64,000 bases of DNA from Georgenia_A wangjunii (GCF_036421915.1 NZ_JAZGOM010000005.1); one strand, 5' to 3'. Positions 41,194-49,933 are shown, counted from the first letter of the stretch. A program made the numbers and translations. The notes: generated by a model not told the origin, from the sequence alone.

Positions 41194-43842
41194 GTGACGA
41201 TCACGGTGCACGCCCTCAACGTCCTCCTCGACGACCTCGAGGACGCGGCGGGCGACGGCCCCGTCGACCCGGACGCCCTCTACGAGGGCTTCGCGGCGTG
41301 GGCCTCGGGCACCGGCCGCCCGCTCTACCCGCACCAGGACGAGGCGCTCCTCGAGATCGCCACCGGCTCCCACGTCGTCGTCTCCACCCCCACCGGGTCC
41401 GGCAAGTCGATGATCGCCCTCGCCGCGCACACCGTGGCGCTGGCCCGCGGCGAGCGGACGTACTACACGGCCCCGCTCAAGGCACTCGTGAGCGAGAAGT
41501 TCTTCGAGCTCGTCGCCCTGTTCGGCTCCCACAACGTCGGGATGGTCACCGGGGACTCCGCCATCAACGCCGACGCCCCGATCATCTGCTGCACCGCGGA
41601 GATCCTCGCCAACCAGGCCCTGCGCGAGGGCGCGGCGCTCGACGCGGGCATCGTCGTCATGGACGAGTTCCACTTCTACGCCGATCCCCAGCGCGGCTGG
41701 GCGTGGCAGGTGCCGCTCCTCGAGCTCTCCGGCACGCAGTTCGTCCTCATGAGCGCGACCCTCGGCGACGTGTCCTTCTTCGCCGAGGACCTCACCCGGC
41801 GCACCGGGCGGGACGTCGCCGTCATCGACGACGCCGAGCGCCCGGTGCCGCTCACCTTCGCCTACTCGCTCGAGCCGATCCAGGACCTCCTCGTCGAGCT
41901 CGTCGGGACCCACCGCTCCCCCGTCTACGTCGTCCACTTCGCCCAGAAGGACGCCGTCGAGCGTGCCCAGTCCCTCACCTCGGTCCAGCTGATGTCGCGG
42001 GAGAAGCGCGACGCCGTCGCCGCCGCGATCGGGACCTTCCGCTTCGGCGCGGGGTTCGGGGCGACGCTCTCCCGGCTCCTGCGCATGGGCATCGGCGTCC
42101 ACCACGCCGGGATGCTCCCCCGCTACCGCCGCCTCGTCGAGCGGCTCACCCAGGCCGGCGTCCTCGCCGCCGTGTGCGGGACGGACACCCTCGGCGTCGG
42201 CATCAACGTACCGATCCGCACCGTCGTCCTCACCGCCCTGACGAAGTTCGACGGGGAGCGCGCCCGTCACCTCTCCGCGCGCGAGTTCCACCAGATCGCC
42301 GGGCGGGCAGGCCGGGCGGGGTACGACACGACGGGCGAGGTCATCGTCCAGGCACCCGAGCACGTCATCGAGAACGCGAAGTCGCTCGCCAAGGCGGGCG
42401 ACGACGAGCGCAAGCGCCGCAAGATCGTGCGCAAGAAGGCCCCGGCCGGGCTCGTCAACTGGACGGACAAGACGTTCGAGCGGCTCCGCGACGCGGACCC
42501 CGAGCCGCTGACGAGCCAGTTCAGCGTCACCCACACGATGGTGCTCTCCGTGCTCGCCCGACCGGGTGACCCGGTCGCGACGATGTACCGCCTCCTCACG
42601 GACAACCACGAGCCCCGCACCGAGCGCAACCTCCACGTCCGCCGGGCGATCGAGATCTACCGCTCGCTGCGCACCGCGGGCGTCGTCGAGCACGCCGACG
42701 CCGCGTGGCGCCGCGCGCACCCGGGCGAGCCCTACGTGCGCCTCACGGTCGACCTGCCACGGGACTTCGCGCTCAACGCGCCGCTGTCCCCGTTCGCGCT
42801 CGCTGCGCTCGAGCTCCTCGACGCCGAGTCCCCCGACTTCCCGCTCGACGTCGTCTCCGTCATCGAGGCGACGCTCGAGGACCCCCGCCCCCTCCTGTTC
42901 GCCCAGCAGCGTGCCGCCCGCGGCGAGGCGATCGGCGCGATGAAGGCCGAGGGCATGGAGTACGCCGACCGGATGGAGGCCCTCGACGACGTCACGTGGC
43001 CGCGCCCGCTCGCCGAGATGCTCGAGGCGGCGCTGGGCACGTACCGCCAGACCAACCCGTGGGTCGCGGACTACGAGCTCAAGCCCAAGTCGGTCGTGCG
43101 CGAGATGGTCGAGAACGCCATGACGTTCACCGACCTCGTCTCCCGCTACCAGGTGGGCCGCAGCGAGGGCGTCGTCCTGCGCTACCTCACCGACGCGTAC
43201 CGGGCGCTGCGCCAGGTGGTCCCCGACCACGCCCGCACCGAGGAGGTCGACGCCATCATCACGTGGCTGGGGGACCTCGTCCGCGCCGTCGACTCCTCCC
43301 TCCTCGACGAGTGGGAGCAGCTCTCCTCCGGCGCCGTGGCCCATCCCGACGACGAGGCGGCGGAGGCCGTCGTCGAGCGCCGCTTCGGCGAGGGGCCCGA
43401 CGGCGAGCCCATCACGTTCACGCGCAACCGGCACGCCTTCCGCATCGCGGTGCGCAACCTGCTCTTCCGCCGGGTCGAGATCGTCGCCCAGGAGGCCTAC
43501 GAGACCCTGGAGCGCCTCCACGGTGCCGACGGCTGGGACGCCGGGCGCTGGGAGGCCGCCATGGAGCCCTACTGGGCCGAGTACGACTGGCTCGGCACCG
43601 GCCCAGAGGCGCGGAGCGCCGCGCTGGTCAGCATCGTCGAGCGGCCCGAGGCCGCGGACCTGCCCGAGGGCGACGACGCCCTCGCCGCCCGCGCCGCGAC
43701 CGGACGCGTGTGGGTGGCGCGCCAGACGTTCGAGGACCCGGAGGGCGACCGCGACTGGGGGCTGAGCGCCCTCGTCGACCTCGACGCCTCGGACGAGGTG
43801 GGCTCCGCCGTCGTCCACGTCCTCGCGGTGGGGCCGCGGTGA
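41194..43842 (+). CDS. DEAD/DEAH-box helicase with DUF3516 C-terminal domain
   Basis: An 882-residue superfamily 2 helicase, Ski2/Brr2-like. YPHQDEALLEIATGSHVVVS and TPTGSGKSM (Walker A), VMDEFHFYADP (motif II), LMSATLGDVS (motif III), VCGTDTLGVGINVPIRTVVL and EFHQIAGRAGRAGYDTTGEV (motif VI) are in order. Residues ~430-880 are the DUF3516 region found in actinobacterial members. The substrate, probably RNA or branched DNA, is not established. The stop overlaps the YbaK start (GTGA). Confidence 0.94.
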   Translation: MTITVHALNVLLDDLEDAAGDGPVDPDALYEGFAAWASGTGRPLYPHQDEALLEIATGSHVVVSTPTGSGKSMIALAAHTVALARGERTYYTAPLKALVSEKFFELVALFGSHNVGMVTGDSAINADAPIICCTAEILANQALREGAALDAGIVVMDEFHFYADPQRGWAWQVPLLELSGTQFVLMSATLGDVSFFAEDLTRRTGRDVAVIDDAERPVPLTFAYSLEPIQDLLVELVGTHRSPVYVVHFAQKDAVERAQSLTSVQLMSREKRDAVAAAIGTFRFGAGFGATLSRLLRMGIGVHHAGMLPRYRRLVERLTQAGVLAAVCGTDTLGVGINVPIRTVVLTALTKFDGERARHLSAREFHQIAGRAGRAGYDTTGEVIVQAPEHVIENAKSLAKAGDDERKRRKIVRKKAPAGLVNWTDKTFERLRDADPEPLTSQFSVTHTMVLSVLARPGDPVATMYRLLTDNHEPRTERNLHVRRAIEIYRSLRTAGVVEHADAAWRRAHPGEPYVRLTVDLPRDFALNAPLSPFALAALELLDAESPDFPLDVVSVIEATLEDPRPLLFAQQRAARGEAIGAMKAEGMEYADRMEALDDVTWPRPLAEMLEAALGTYRQTNPWVADYELKPKSVVREMVENAMTFTDLVSRYQVGRSEGVVLRYLTDAYRALRQVVPDHARTEEVDAIITWLGDLVRAVDSSLLDEWEQLSSGAVAHPDDEAAEAVVERRFGEGPDGEPITFTRNRHAFRIAVRNLLFRRVEIVAQEAYETLERLHGADGWDAGRWEAAMEPYWAEYDWLGTGPEARSAALVSIVERPEAADLPEGDDALAARAATGRVWVARQTFEDPEGDRDWGLSALVDLDASDEVGSAVVHVLAVGPR

Positions 43843-44333
43843 GCCGCAAGCCCGCGGCCAAGGGCACACCGGCCCTCCTCGCGCTCGAGGCGGCGGGCAT
43901 CGCTCACACCGTCCGCGCCTACGAGCACGACCCGCGCAGCGGCCTGTCCTACGGCGCGGAGGCCGCCGCCGCGCTGGGCGTCGACCCTGCCCGCGTGCTC
44001 AAGACGCTCGTGGCCGACGTCGACGGCCGGCTCGTCGTCGCCGTCGTCCCCGTCACCGGAGAGCTCGACCTCAAGGCACTGGCCGTGGCCGTCGGCGGGA
44101 AGCGGGCAGCCATGGCCGAGCGCGCGGCCGCCGAGCGGGCGACGGGGTACGTCGTCGGCGGCATCTCCCCGCTCGGGCAGCGCCAGCGGCTCGCCGTCGT
44201 CGTCGACGCCACCGCGGCCGACCACGCGACCGTCCTCGTCAGCGCCGGCCGGCGCGGGCTCGACGTCGAGCTCGCGCCCGCCGACCTCCTCGCGCTCACC
44301 GGCGCGACGACCGCCCCGATCGGCCGGTCGTGA
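43839..44333 (+). CDS. ybaK: Cys-tRNA(Pro)/Cys-tRNA(Cys) deacylase, YbaK/EbsC family
   Basis: A 164-residue trans-editing enzyme that hydrolyses mischarged Cys-tRNA(Pro). GTPALLALEAAGIAHTVRAY and GVDPARVLKTLVADVDGRLV (catalytic Lys in LKTLV) match YbaK; AVGGKRAAMAERAAAERATG and YVVGGISPLGQRQRLAVVVD are its conserved second half. GTG 43839 overlaps the helicase stop codon, so expression is coupled to the helicase. Confidence 0.92.
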   Translation: MSRKPAAKGTPALLALEAAGIAHTVRAYEHDPRSGLSYGAEAAAALGVDPARVLKTLVADVDGRLVVAVVPVTGELDLKALAVAVGGKRAAMAERAAAERATGYVVGGISPLGQRQRLAVVVDATAADHATVLVSAGRRGLDVELAPADLLALTGATTAPIGRS

Positions 44334-44355
44334 CGGGCCCGGGGCGCGGGCGGGC

Positions 44356-45051
44356 TTGGGCCGACCTCGCGCGGGGGCCGCGTTGAGGCGTGGCGCGCGG
44401 GGCGGGGCCGAGGCGCCACGGGTCCCCCAGCCCGACGTCGCCGCGCACCTCGAGCACGGCGACCCAACCGACCTCCGCTCCGCCACGGTGAGCGCGGTCG
44501 ACCTGTCCGGCGCGGACCTCAGCGGCACGGCGCTCGACGAGGCCCAGGTCGAGGGCTCCTCGCTCGAGGGTGCTCGGGCCGCGGGCGCGCAGTGGCACCG
44601 AACGACGCTCGTCGACTGCCGCCTCGACGGCGCAGACCTCGCCAACCTCCACGCCGAGGAGCTCGCGCTCATGCGGTGCAGCCTGCGCGAGGTCCGGCTC
44701 ACCGGCGCCCAGCTCGCCGGCGCGCGGCTCCGGTCGGTGCTGGTCGAGGGCACGCAGGCGGCGCTGACGAACTGGCACGGGGCGCGGCTGTCTTCGGTGG
44801 TCCTGCGCGGGGTCGACCTGTCCGAGGCCGACCTCACCGGTGCCAGGCTCACCGACGTCCTCCTCGAGGACTGCACCCTCACGCGCGCGACGCTCGACGG
44901 CATGCGGTGCGAGAACGTCCACGTCCGCGGCTGCCGCCTCGACGGCATCTCGGGCGTGACAGCCCTGCGCGGGGCTCGGGTCTCCCCCGAGGACGCGCAG
45001 GCCCTGCTCCCGGCGATGGCGCGCGAGCTCGGCATCACGCTCGCCGACTGA
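44356..45051 (+). CDS. Pentapeptide-repeat protein
   Basis: A protein of up to 231 residues made of A(D/N)LXX-type repeats: VDLSGADLSGTALDEAQVEG, RLDGADLANLHAEELALMRC, LTGAQLAGARL and VDLSEADLTGARLTDVLLED. Such proteins fold as a right-handed quadrilateral beta-helix; some mimic DNA and protect gyrase, but most are uncharacterised. It has five cysteines within the helix. The start is uncertain: TTG 44356 is the longest, and TTG 44383 is equally possible; neither has a strong ribosome site. The 3' end is tandemly duplicated. Confidence 0.8.
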   Translation: MGRPRAGAALRRGARGGAEAPRVPQPDVAAHLEHGDPTDLRSATVSAVDLSGADLSGTALDEAQVEGSSLEGARAAGAQWHRTTLVDCRLDGADLANLHAEELALMRCSLREVRLTGAQLAGARLRSVLVEGTQAALTNWHGARLSSVVLRGVDLSEADLTGARLTDVLLEDCTLTRATLDGMRCENVHVRGCRLDGISGVTALRGARVSPEDAQALLPAMARELGITLAD

Positions 45052-45085
45052 TCAGCCCGGCATCACGCTCACAGACTGATCGGCT
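45030..45085. repeat. 28-bp tandem duplication across a stop codon
   Basis: CGGCATCACGCTCGCCGACT (45030 on) is followed by a second copy at 45058-45085 with four changes. The first copy encodes the last residues of the pentapeptide protein and its stop; the second is non-coding. Confidence 0.75.
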
Positions 45086-45172
45086 CGGCCTCACCGGACC
45101 CAGGGAGCGTGCGCTCCACTGCCCCGGCAGGACCAGCGGGCCGCGTGAGACCTTTCGCGGCCTCGTCCGCGG

Positions 45173-45754
45173 TCAGCCCTTCGCGGCCTTCGCCGCGGCC
45201 TTGGCCGCCTTCTTCGTCGCGCGGACGCGGTGGAGGGAGTCCTCGTCGATGACGTCGGCGATCGAGCGGTGTGCGCCCTCCTCGCCGTAGGCGCCGGCGG
45301 CCTCCCGCCAGCCGTTCGCCGTCAGGCCGAGCTGCTTGCCCAGCAGCGCGAGGAAGATCCGGGCCTTCTGGTCCCCGAACCCGGGCAACGCCTTGAGCCG
45401 GGCGAGGACCTCACGGCCGTCCGGGTCCCCGGAGGTCCACAGCGCCTCGGCGTCGCCGTCGTACTCCGCGACGAGCACGGCGCACAGCGCCTGGATGCGC
45501 TTCGCCATCGACCCGGGGAAACGGTGGACCGCCGGAGGCGTCGCGCACACGCGCTCGAACTCGTCCGGGTCCTGGCGGGCGATGGCCGCCGGGTCGAGGC
45601 CACCGAGCCGGTCGACGAGCTTGTACGGCCCGGCGAACGCCGTCTCCATGGGGACCTGCTGGTCGAGGAGCATGCCGATGAGCAGCGCGAGCGGGACGGT
45701 CGAGAGCAGCTCGTCGGCCTCGGGGTCACCGGTGAGGTGCAGCGGGCGGTCCAT
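45173..45754 (-). CDS. HhH-GPD base-excision repair family protein
   Basis: A 193-residue protein of the endonuclease III/AlkA superfamily. LALLIGMLLDQQVPMETAFA at the N-terminus and the helix-hairpin-helix VLARLKALPGFGDQKARIFL are clear. The catalytic Asp/Lys of bifunctional glycosylases is not in the usual place, so activity is uncertain. The C-terminus is Lys/Ala-rich (TKKAAKAAAKAAKG), likely a DNA-contact tail. ATG 45754 has CAGTAT 6 nt upstream. Confidence 0.88.
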   Translation of the reverse strand: MDRPLHLTGDPEADELLSTVPLALLIGMLLDQQVPMETAFAGPYKLVDRLGGLDPAAIARQDPDEFERVCATPPAVHRFPGSMAKRIQALCAVLVAEYDGDAEALWTSGDPDGREVLARLKALPGFGDQKARIFLALLGKQLGLTANGWREAAGAYGEEGAHRSIADVIDEDSLHRVRATKKAAKAAAKAAKG

Positions 45755-45760
45755 GCCCCG

Positions 45761-45766
45761 ATACTG
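45761..45766 (-). promoter_or_regulatory. -10-like box of the HhH-GPD gene (leaderless)
   Basis: CAGTAT on the minus strand, 6 nt before ATG 45754. Confidence 0.45.
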
Positions 45767-45861
45767 CCAGCGATCCCACAAGGGCGGGAGTAGGGAGCGG
45801 CAGCGAAGGGGGGCCCGCGAGCCGGCCCGCCCCGGATTCGGGCGGCGCGCCTCCGCGTCGC

Positions 45862-45867
45862 TAGGGT
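45862..45867 (+). promoter_or_regulatory. -10 box of the PLPBP gene (leaderless)
   Basis: TAGGGT, 6 nt, then GTG 45874. Confidence 0.55.
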
Positions 45868-45873
45868 CGAGGC

Positions 45874-46572
45874 GTGAGCGTCGACCTCTCGGACCGCATC
45901 GCCGTCGCGCGGCGCCGCGTCGCCGACGCCGCAGGCGTCGTCGGGCGCGACCCGGGCGAGATCGAGCTCCTCCTCGCGGTCAAGACCCAGCCGGTCGAGG
46001 TCGTCCGGGCGGCGATCGCGGCGGGCGCCACGCTGCTCGGGCACAACCGCGCCCAGGAGCTCACCGCCGTCGAGCCGGGACTCGCCGACCTCCCGCACGC
46101 GACCCACTTCATCGGCCACCTCCAGTCGAACAAGGTCGCCAAGGTCGTCCCGCTCGTCGCCTGCGTCCAGAGCATCGACACACCGGCGACGGCCGCGCGG
46201 CTCGACCGCGCCGCCTCCGCGGCGGAGCGCGTGCTCGACGTCTTCGTCCAGGTCAACACCTCCGGCGAGGAGACGAAGGCGGGCGCAGCCCCGGCCCACG
46301 CCGTCGAGCTCGCGGAGGCGGTCGGGCGGCTCGGCCACCTGCGCCTGCGGGGCCTCATGACGATCGGCGCGAACCACCCGGACACCGACGTCGTCCGCGC
46401 GTCCTACGAGCGGCTCGCCGCCCTGCGCGACGACGTCCTCGGCAGCCGCGCGCCGGGGACCGCGGAGGCCCACGAGCTGTCCATGGGGATGAGCCGCGAC
46501 GCCGAGATCGCGATCGCCGCCGGCGCCACGATGGTCCGCCTCGGCACGTCCGTGTTCGGGGAGCGCGGGTGA
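45874..46572 (+). CDS. Pyridoxal phosphate homeostasis protein (YggS/PLPBP)
   Basis: A 232-residue single-domain PLP-binding protein that buffers free PLP and affects amino acid balance. The PLP lysine is in EIELLLAVKTQPVEVVRAAI; GHNRAQELTAVEPGLADLPH, THFIGHLQSNKVAKVVPLVA, VFVQVNTSGEETKAG and ELSMGMSRDAEIAIAAGATM are the family's conserved blocks. This copy is outside the division cluster, where such genes often sit. The leaderless GTG start is clear. Confidence 0.95.
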   Translation: MSVDLSDRIAVARRRVADAAGVVGRDPGEIELLLAVKTQPVEVVRAAIAAGATLLGHNRAQELTAVEPGLADLPHATHFIGHLQSNKVAKVVPLVACVQSIDTPATAARLDRAASAAERVLDVFVQVNTSGEETKAGAAPAHAVELAEAVGRLGHLRLRGLMTIGANHPDTDVVRASYERLAALRDDVLGSRAPGTAEAHELSMGMSRDAEIAIAAGATMVRLGTSVFGERG

Positions 46573-46954
46573 CCGCGCACGACGCCCGCCCGGGCGGTCA
46601 GTCCCGCACGGGGCGGCGACGCAGGAAGGCGCCCATCGCCGCCAGCGCGGCGGCGTAGGGCTGCAGGGGCAGGCCTGCGATGAATGATCCGGGCATGTGG
46701 CCGTGCACGTGGATTCGCTCCTCGATGATGGGCAGACGCAGCGACGGAGGTGCTGCTGCGTCCGAATGACGTTAAAAAGCGCTTCCCGGGGAACGCGGAG
46801 AAATCTCACGATGTGAGTGCTTCGACGTCCACCTCAGGGCAAGCGCTCGCGCCCTGCCGGGAGCGCTGGTCGGTGCCTGTGAGGCGATCCACACACGGGG
46901 TGTGCGCTGCCCGGACCGTCGCGGCGGCCGTCGCCTCCGCGCGAGGCCGAGGCG
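46573..46954. other. 382-bp spacer, nearly gene-free
   Basis: It holds one weak small ORF (46598-46708, minus) and a lower-G+C patch near 46765-46815. No tRNA, terminator with U-tract or other clear signal was found. Confidence 0.5.
46598..46708 (-). CDS. Possible 36-aa peptide
   Basis: A minus-strand GTG frame with a GAGGAG site 8 nt upstream. The product reads MHGHMPGSFIAGLPLQPYAA, then a short hydrophobic part and FLRRRPVRD. It could be a small membrane-associated peptide or the end of a decayed gene, as the frame stays open for about 20 codons upstream. No homologue comes to mind. Confidence 0.3.
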   Translation of the reverse strand: MHGHMPGSFIAGLPLQPYAAALAAMGAFLRRRPVRD

Positions 46955-48004
46955 TCAGGGGACGCGGTACGTCCACGCGTCGGAGAGGAACTTCGTCTCG
47001 ACGAGCTCCCGGGCCCGAGCGAGCTCGGCGTCGGTGTAGGCGGACTCGCGGGTGGCGTAGCGGCCCCGGAAGTGGTCGAGGAACGCGTCGATGATCGCCT
47101 CACGGGCCATCCCGGTCTGCGACCGCATGGGGTCGACCCGCTTGTTCGCGCTCTTCGTCCCCTTGTCCGACATCTTCTCGCGCCCGATCCGCAGGACCTC
47201 GAGCATCTTGTCCGCGTCGATGTCGTAGCTCATCGTCACGTGGTGGAGGACGACGCCGGAGGCGAACCGCTTCTGCGCCGCCCCGCCGATCTTCCCCTTG
47301 TCCGAGGCGATGTCGTTGAGCGGGACGTACCGCGCGCGGACGCCCACCTCCGCGAGCGCCCCGAGGACCCAGTCGTCGAGGTAGGCGTAGGAGCGCTCGA
47401 AGCTGAGCCCCTCGACGAGCGAGCCCGGGACGACGAGCGAGTACGTGATGCAGTTGCCCGGCTCCATGAACATCGCCCCGCCTCCGGAGACCCGGCGCAC
47501 GACCGACATGCCGTGACGGCGCAGCCCCTCGAGGTCCACCTCGTTGCGCACCGACTGGAACGAGCCGATGACGACCAGCGGCGCGTCCCACTCCCAGATC
47601 CGCAGGGTCGGCCCCCGCCGCCCGGCCGCCACCTCGTGCGGGAGGACCTCGTCGAGCGCGACGTTGAGGGCAGGGTGGACGGGACCGCCGTGGATGACGT
47701 CGAAGGTGTGGTCCTCCCAGCTCGTCGCCCGCCCGAGCGCGCGGCGCACGGCGATGCCGACCGCCTCGGTGGTGAAGCCGACGAGCCGGACGTCGGGCGC
47801 GAGCGCGGTGTCGATCGCGCGCGCGAGCTCAGCCACGCCGGCCTCCTGCGGCATGCCGGTGAGCGCACGGTTGATGTCCGCGAGCGCGTCGTCGGGCTCG
47901 AGGAAGAAGTCACCGGAGACCGAGACCCCGGTGAGCCGTCCGTCGTCGACCTCGACGTCGACTGCTACGAGCTTGCCCCCGGGAACCTTGTACTCACCGC
48001 GCAT
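46955..48004 (-). CDS. Lipoate--protein ligase
   Basis: A 349-residue LplA-type enzyme attaching lipoate (or octanoate) to the E2/H proteins of 2-oxoacid dehydrogenases. The N-terminal ~85 residues (LVAVDVEVDDGRLTGVSVSG and on) are the small accessory domain, here placed first. The catalytic domain has SFQSVRNEVD, VVRRVSGGGAMFMEPGNCIT (RRxSGGGA loop) and LNDIASDKGKIGGAAQKRFA with the catalytic Lys in DKGKIGG. ATG 48004 has TAGGGT 6 nt upstream. Confidence 0.92.
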   Translation of the reverse strand: MRGEYKVPGGKLVAVDVEVDDGRLTGVSVSGDFFLEPDDALADINRALTGMPQEAGVAELARAIDTALAPDVRLVGFTTEAVGIAVRRALGRATSWEDHTFDVIHGGPVHPALNVALDEVLPHEVAAGRRGPTLRIWEWDAPLVVIGSFQSVRNEVDLEGLRRHGMSVVRRVSGGGAMFMEPGNCITYSLVVPGSLVEGLSFERSYAYLDDWVLGALAEVGVRARYVPLNDIASDKGKIGGAAQKRFASGVVLHHVTMSYDIDADKMLEVLRIGREKMSDKGTKSANKRVDPMRSQTGMAREAIIDAFLDHFRGRYATRESAYTDAELARARELVETKFLSDAWTYRVP

Positions 48005-48010
48005 CCCGCC

Positions 48011-48016
48011 ACCCTA
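48011..48016 (-). promoter_or_regulatory. -10 box of the lipoate ligase gene (leaderless)
   Basis: TAGGGT on the minus strand, 6 nt before ATG 48004. Confidence 0.55.
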
Positions 48017-48054
48017 CGGCGACGGCGGGCGCCGCCGTCGCCGCAGGGAGCGCC

Positions 48055-49689
48055 TCAGCGCGGGACGACGTCGTGGTGGAGCAGGCCGTAGACGACGGAG
48101 TCGACGAGGGCCTCCCAGCTCGCCTCGATGATGTCGGGGCCGACGCCCACCGTGCTCCACGTGCGCACGCCGTCGGAGGTCTCGATGAGGACGCGCGTCG
48201 TCGCGTCGGTGCCGGACATCGTGTCGAGGATGCGCACCTTGAAGTCGACGAGCTCGAACTCCTCGAGCTCGGGGTAGACGTCGATGAGCGCCTCGCGCAG
48301 GGCGTGGTCGAGGGCGTTGACGGGGCCGTTGCCCTCCCCGGTGCGCACGACCCGCCCGCGACCGGTGTGAAGCTTGACGGTGGCCTCGGCCAGCGTGAGC
48401 GTCGGGTTGCCCGGGACACTCTGGACGCTGGCCCGCCAGCTCTCGACCTGGAAGTAGGTCGGGCGGGCGCCGTCGAGCTCCTCGCGGAGCATGAGCTCGA
48501 ACGAGGCGTCCGCGGCGTCGAACGTGTACCCCTGGGCCTCGGCGTCCTTGACGCGGTCCGTCACCCGGGAGAGGACGTCGGAACGGCCCGTGAGGTCGAT
48601 CCCGAGCTCGCGGCCCTTGAGCTCGATGCTCGCCCGCCCGGCCATGTCCGAGACGAGCATGCGCATGTCGTTGCCGACGGCGATCGGGTCGACGTGCTGG
48701 TAGAGGTCCGGGTCGATCCGGATCGCGCTCGCGTGGAGCCCCGCCTTGTGGGCGAACGCGCTCGTGCCGACGTAGGGCTGGCGGCCGTACGGGCTGATGT
48801 TCGTGATCTCGCTGATCGCGTGGGAGAGCCGGCTCGACTCGCGCAGGCCCGCGCCGGCGAGCATGGGGACGCCGAGCTTGAGCTCGAGGTTGGCGACGAC
48901 GGTGACGAGGTCCGCGTTGCCCGTGCGCTCGCCGTACCCGTTGACCGTGCCCTGGACGTGCGTGGCGCCGGCGGCGACGGCGGCGAGGGTGTTGGCGACG
49001 GCGCAACCGGTGTCGTTGTGGGCGTGGATGCCCAGCGCACCGTCCACCTCGGCGCGCACGGCCGTGACGATCTCGCCGACCCAGTGCGGGAGCATGCCGC
49101 CGTTCGTGTCGCACAGGACCGCGACGCTTGCGCCGGCCTCGAGCGCGGTGCGGATCGCGGCCGTCGCGTAGGCGGGGTCGAAGCGGTAGCCGTCGAAGAA
49201 GTGCTCCGCGTCGAGGATGACCTCGCGGTCCGCGGCGCGCAGGTAGCGCACCGTGTCCCCGATCATGCGCAGGTTCTCCGCGCCGTCGGTGCGCAGCGCC
49301 CGCTCGACGTGGCGGATGTCGCTCTTGGCGACGAGCGTGATGACGGGCGCGCCGGAGTCGACGAGGGCGCGCACCTGCGGGTCGTCGTGCGGCGCCGTGC
49401 CGGCCTTGCACGTGGACCCGAACGCAGCGAGGCGGGCGTGGGTGAGGTCGAGCTCCTTGGCGGCGCGCGCGAAGAACTCGGTGTCCTTGGGGATCGCCCC
49501 CGGCCAGCCACCCTCGATGTAGCCGACGCCCAGCTCGTCGAGGAGCGGGGCGATGGCGAGCTTGTCCGAGACCGAGAGGTTCATGCCCTCCTGCTGGGCG
49601 CCGTCGCGCAGCGTCGTGTCGTAGACCTCGATCGTCGGGACGGCGCTGCGGGCAGCGGCGTCGCTGGAGGCGGTGCTCGTCGTGCTCAT
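48055..49689 (-). CDS. cimA: (R)-citramalate synthase
   Basis: CimA condenses pyruvate and acetyl-CoA to citramalate, a threonine-independent entry into isoleucine synthesis; LeuCD and LeuB, also encoded here, can carry the next steps. The 544-residue protein has the HMGL-type TIM barrel VEVYDTTLRDGAQQEG-like start (PTIEVYDTTLRDGAQQEGMN), GIHAHNDTGCAVANTLAAVA and GTVNGYGERTGNADLVTVVA, then a C-terminal regulatory (LeuA-dimer) domain. ATG 49689 follows an AGGAG site. A leader-peptide attenuator lies upstream at 49806-49903. Confidence 0.95.
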   Translation of the reverse strand: MSTTSTASSDAAARSAVPTIEVYDTTLRDGAQQEGMNLSVSDKLAIAPLLDELGVGYIEGGWPGAIPKDTEFFARAAKELDLTHARLAAFGSTCKAGTAPHDDPQVRALVDSGAPVITLVAKSDIRHVERALRTDGAENLRMIGDTVRYLRAADREVILDAEHFFDGYRFDPAYATAAIRTALEAGASVAVLCDTNGGMLPHWVGEIVTAVRAEVDGALGIHAHNDTGCAVANTLAAVAAGATHVQGTVNGYGERTGNADLVTVVANLELKLGVPMLAGAGLRESSRLSHAISEITNISPYGRQPYVGTSAFAHKAGLHASAIRIDPDLYQHVDPIAVGNDMRMLVSDMAGRASIELKGRELGIDLTGRSDVLSRVTDRVKDAEAQGYTFDAADASFELMLREELDGARPTYFQVESWRASVQSVPGNPTLTLAEATVKLHTGRGRVVRTGEGNGPVNALDHALREALIDVYPELEEFELVDFKVRILDTMSGTDATTRVLIETSDGVRTWSTVGVGPDIIEASWEALVDSVVYGLLHHDVVPR

Positions 49690-49805
49690 GGTTCTCACTC
49701 CTGTGTGCCGGCATGTGCGCCGCCCTGCTCACCGGCGGGGGTGGTGCCGGTATCGGTACCGGGCTCCCACCCGGCGTGCTGCCGGTGGCGGTCGGCCCCG
49801 GCAAC

Positions 49806-49831
49806 AAAAAAACCCCCCGAGGTACGGGAGG
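49806..49831 (-). terminator. Attenuator terminator of cimA
   Basis: On the minus strand CCTCCCG-TACCT-CGGGGGG (one G-T pair) is followed by seven Ts. It lies between the leader peptide and cimA, 117 bp before the cimA start codon. Confidence 0.75.
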
Positions 49832-49834
49832 TCT

Positions 49835-49862
49835 GCGCACAGGGCGGATGTGCCCGGTGCGC
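49835..49862 (-). promoter_or_regulatory. Pause hairpin of the cimA attenuator
   Basis: GCGCACAGGGC (49835-49845) and GCCCGGTGCGC (49852-49862) pair with one mismatch. The stem overlaps the leader-peptide stop codon, the expected place for a 1:2 pause structure. Confidence 0.55.
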
Positions 49863-49891
49863 TAGCCGATAATGAGCCGGAACTGCGTCAC
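49862..49891 (-). CDS. cimA leader peptide MTQFRLIIG
   Basis: A nine-residue leader, MTQFRLIIG, with consecutive Leu-Ile-Ile codons (CTC ATT ATC), including ATT, which is rare in this genome. A ribosome stalled there for lack of charged Leu or Ile tRNA would free sequence that competes with the downstream terminator. Its GTG start has CATGAT 6 nt upstream, so it is leaderless. Too short for normal gene finding. Confidence 0.65.
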   Translation of the reverse strand: MTQFRLIIG

Positions 49892-49897
49892 GCGGAC

Positions 49898-49903
49898 ATC
49901 ATG
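49898..49903 (-). promoter_or_regulatory. -10-like box for the cimA leader
   Basis: CATGAT on the minus strand, 6 nt before the leader-peptide GTG. Transcription from here would read the leader, attenuator and cimA. Confidence 0.45.
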
Positions 49904-49933
49904 CCACATGCGCCGCGGCGTCGGGCCCGTCCG

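Noticed and set aside
49806..49903. T-box riboswitch before cimA
   Set aside because: No T-box consensus or long stem I; the region instead has a short ORF with regulatory codons, a pause stem and a terminator.
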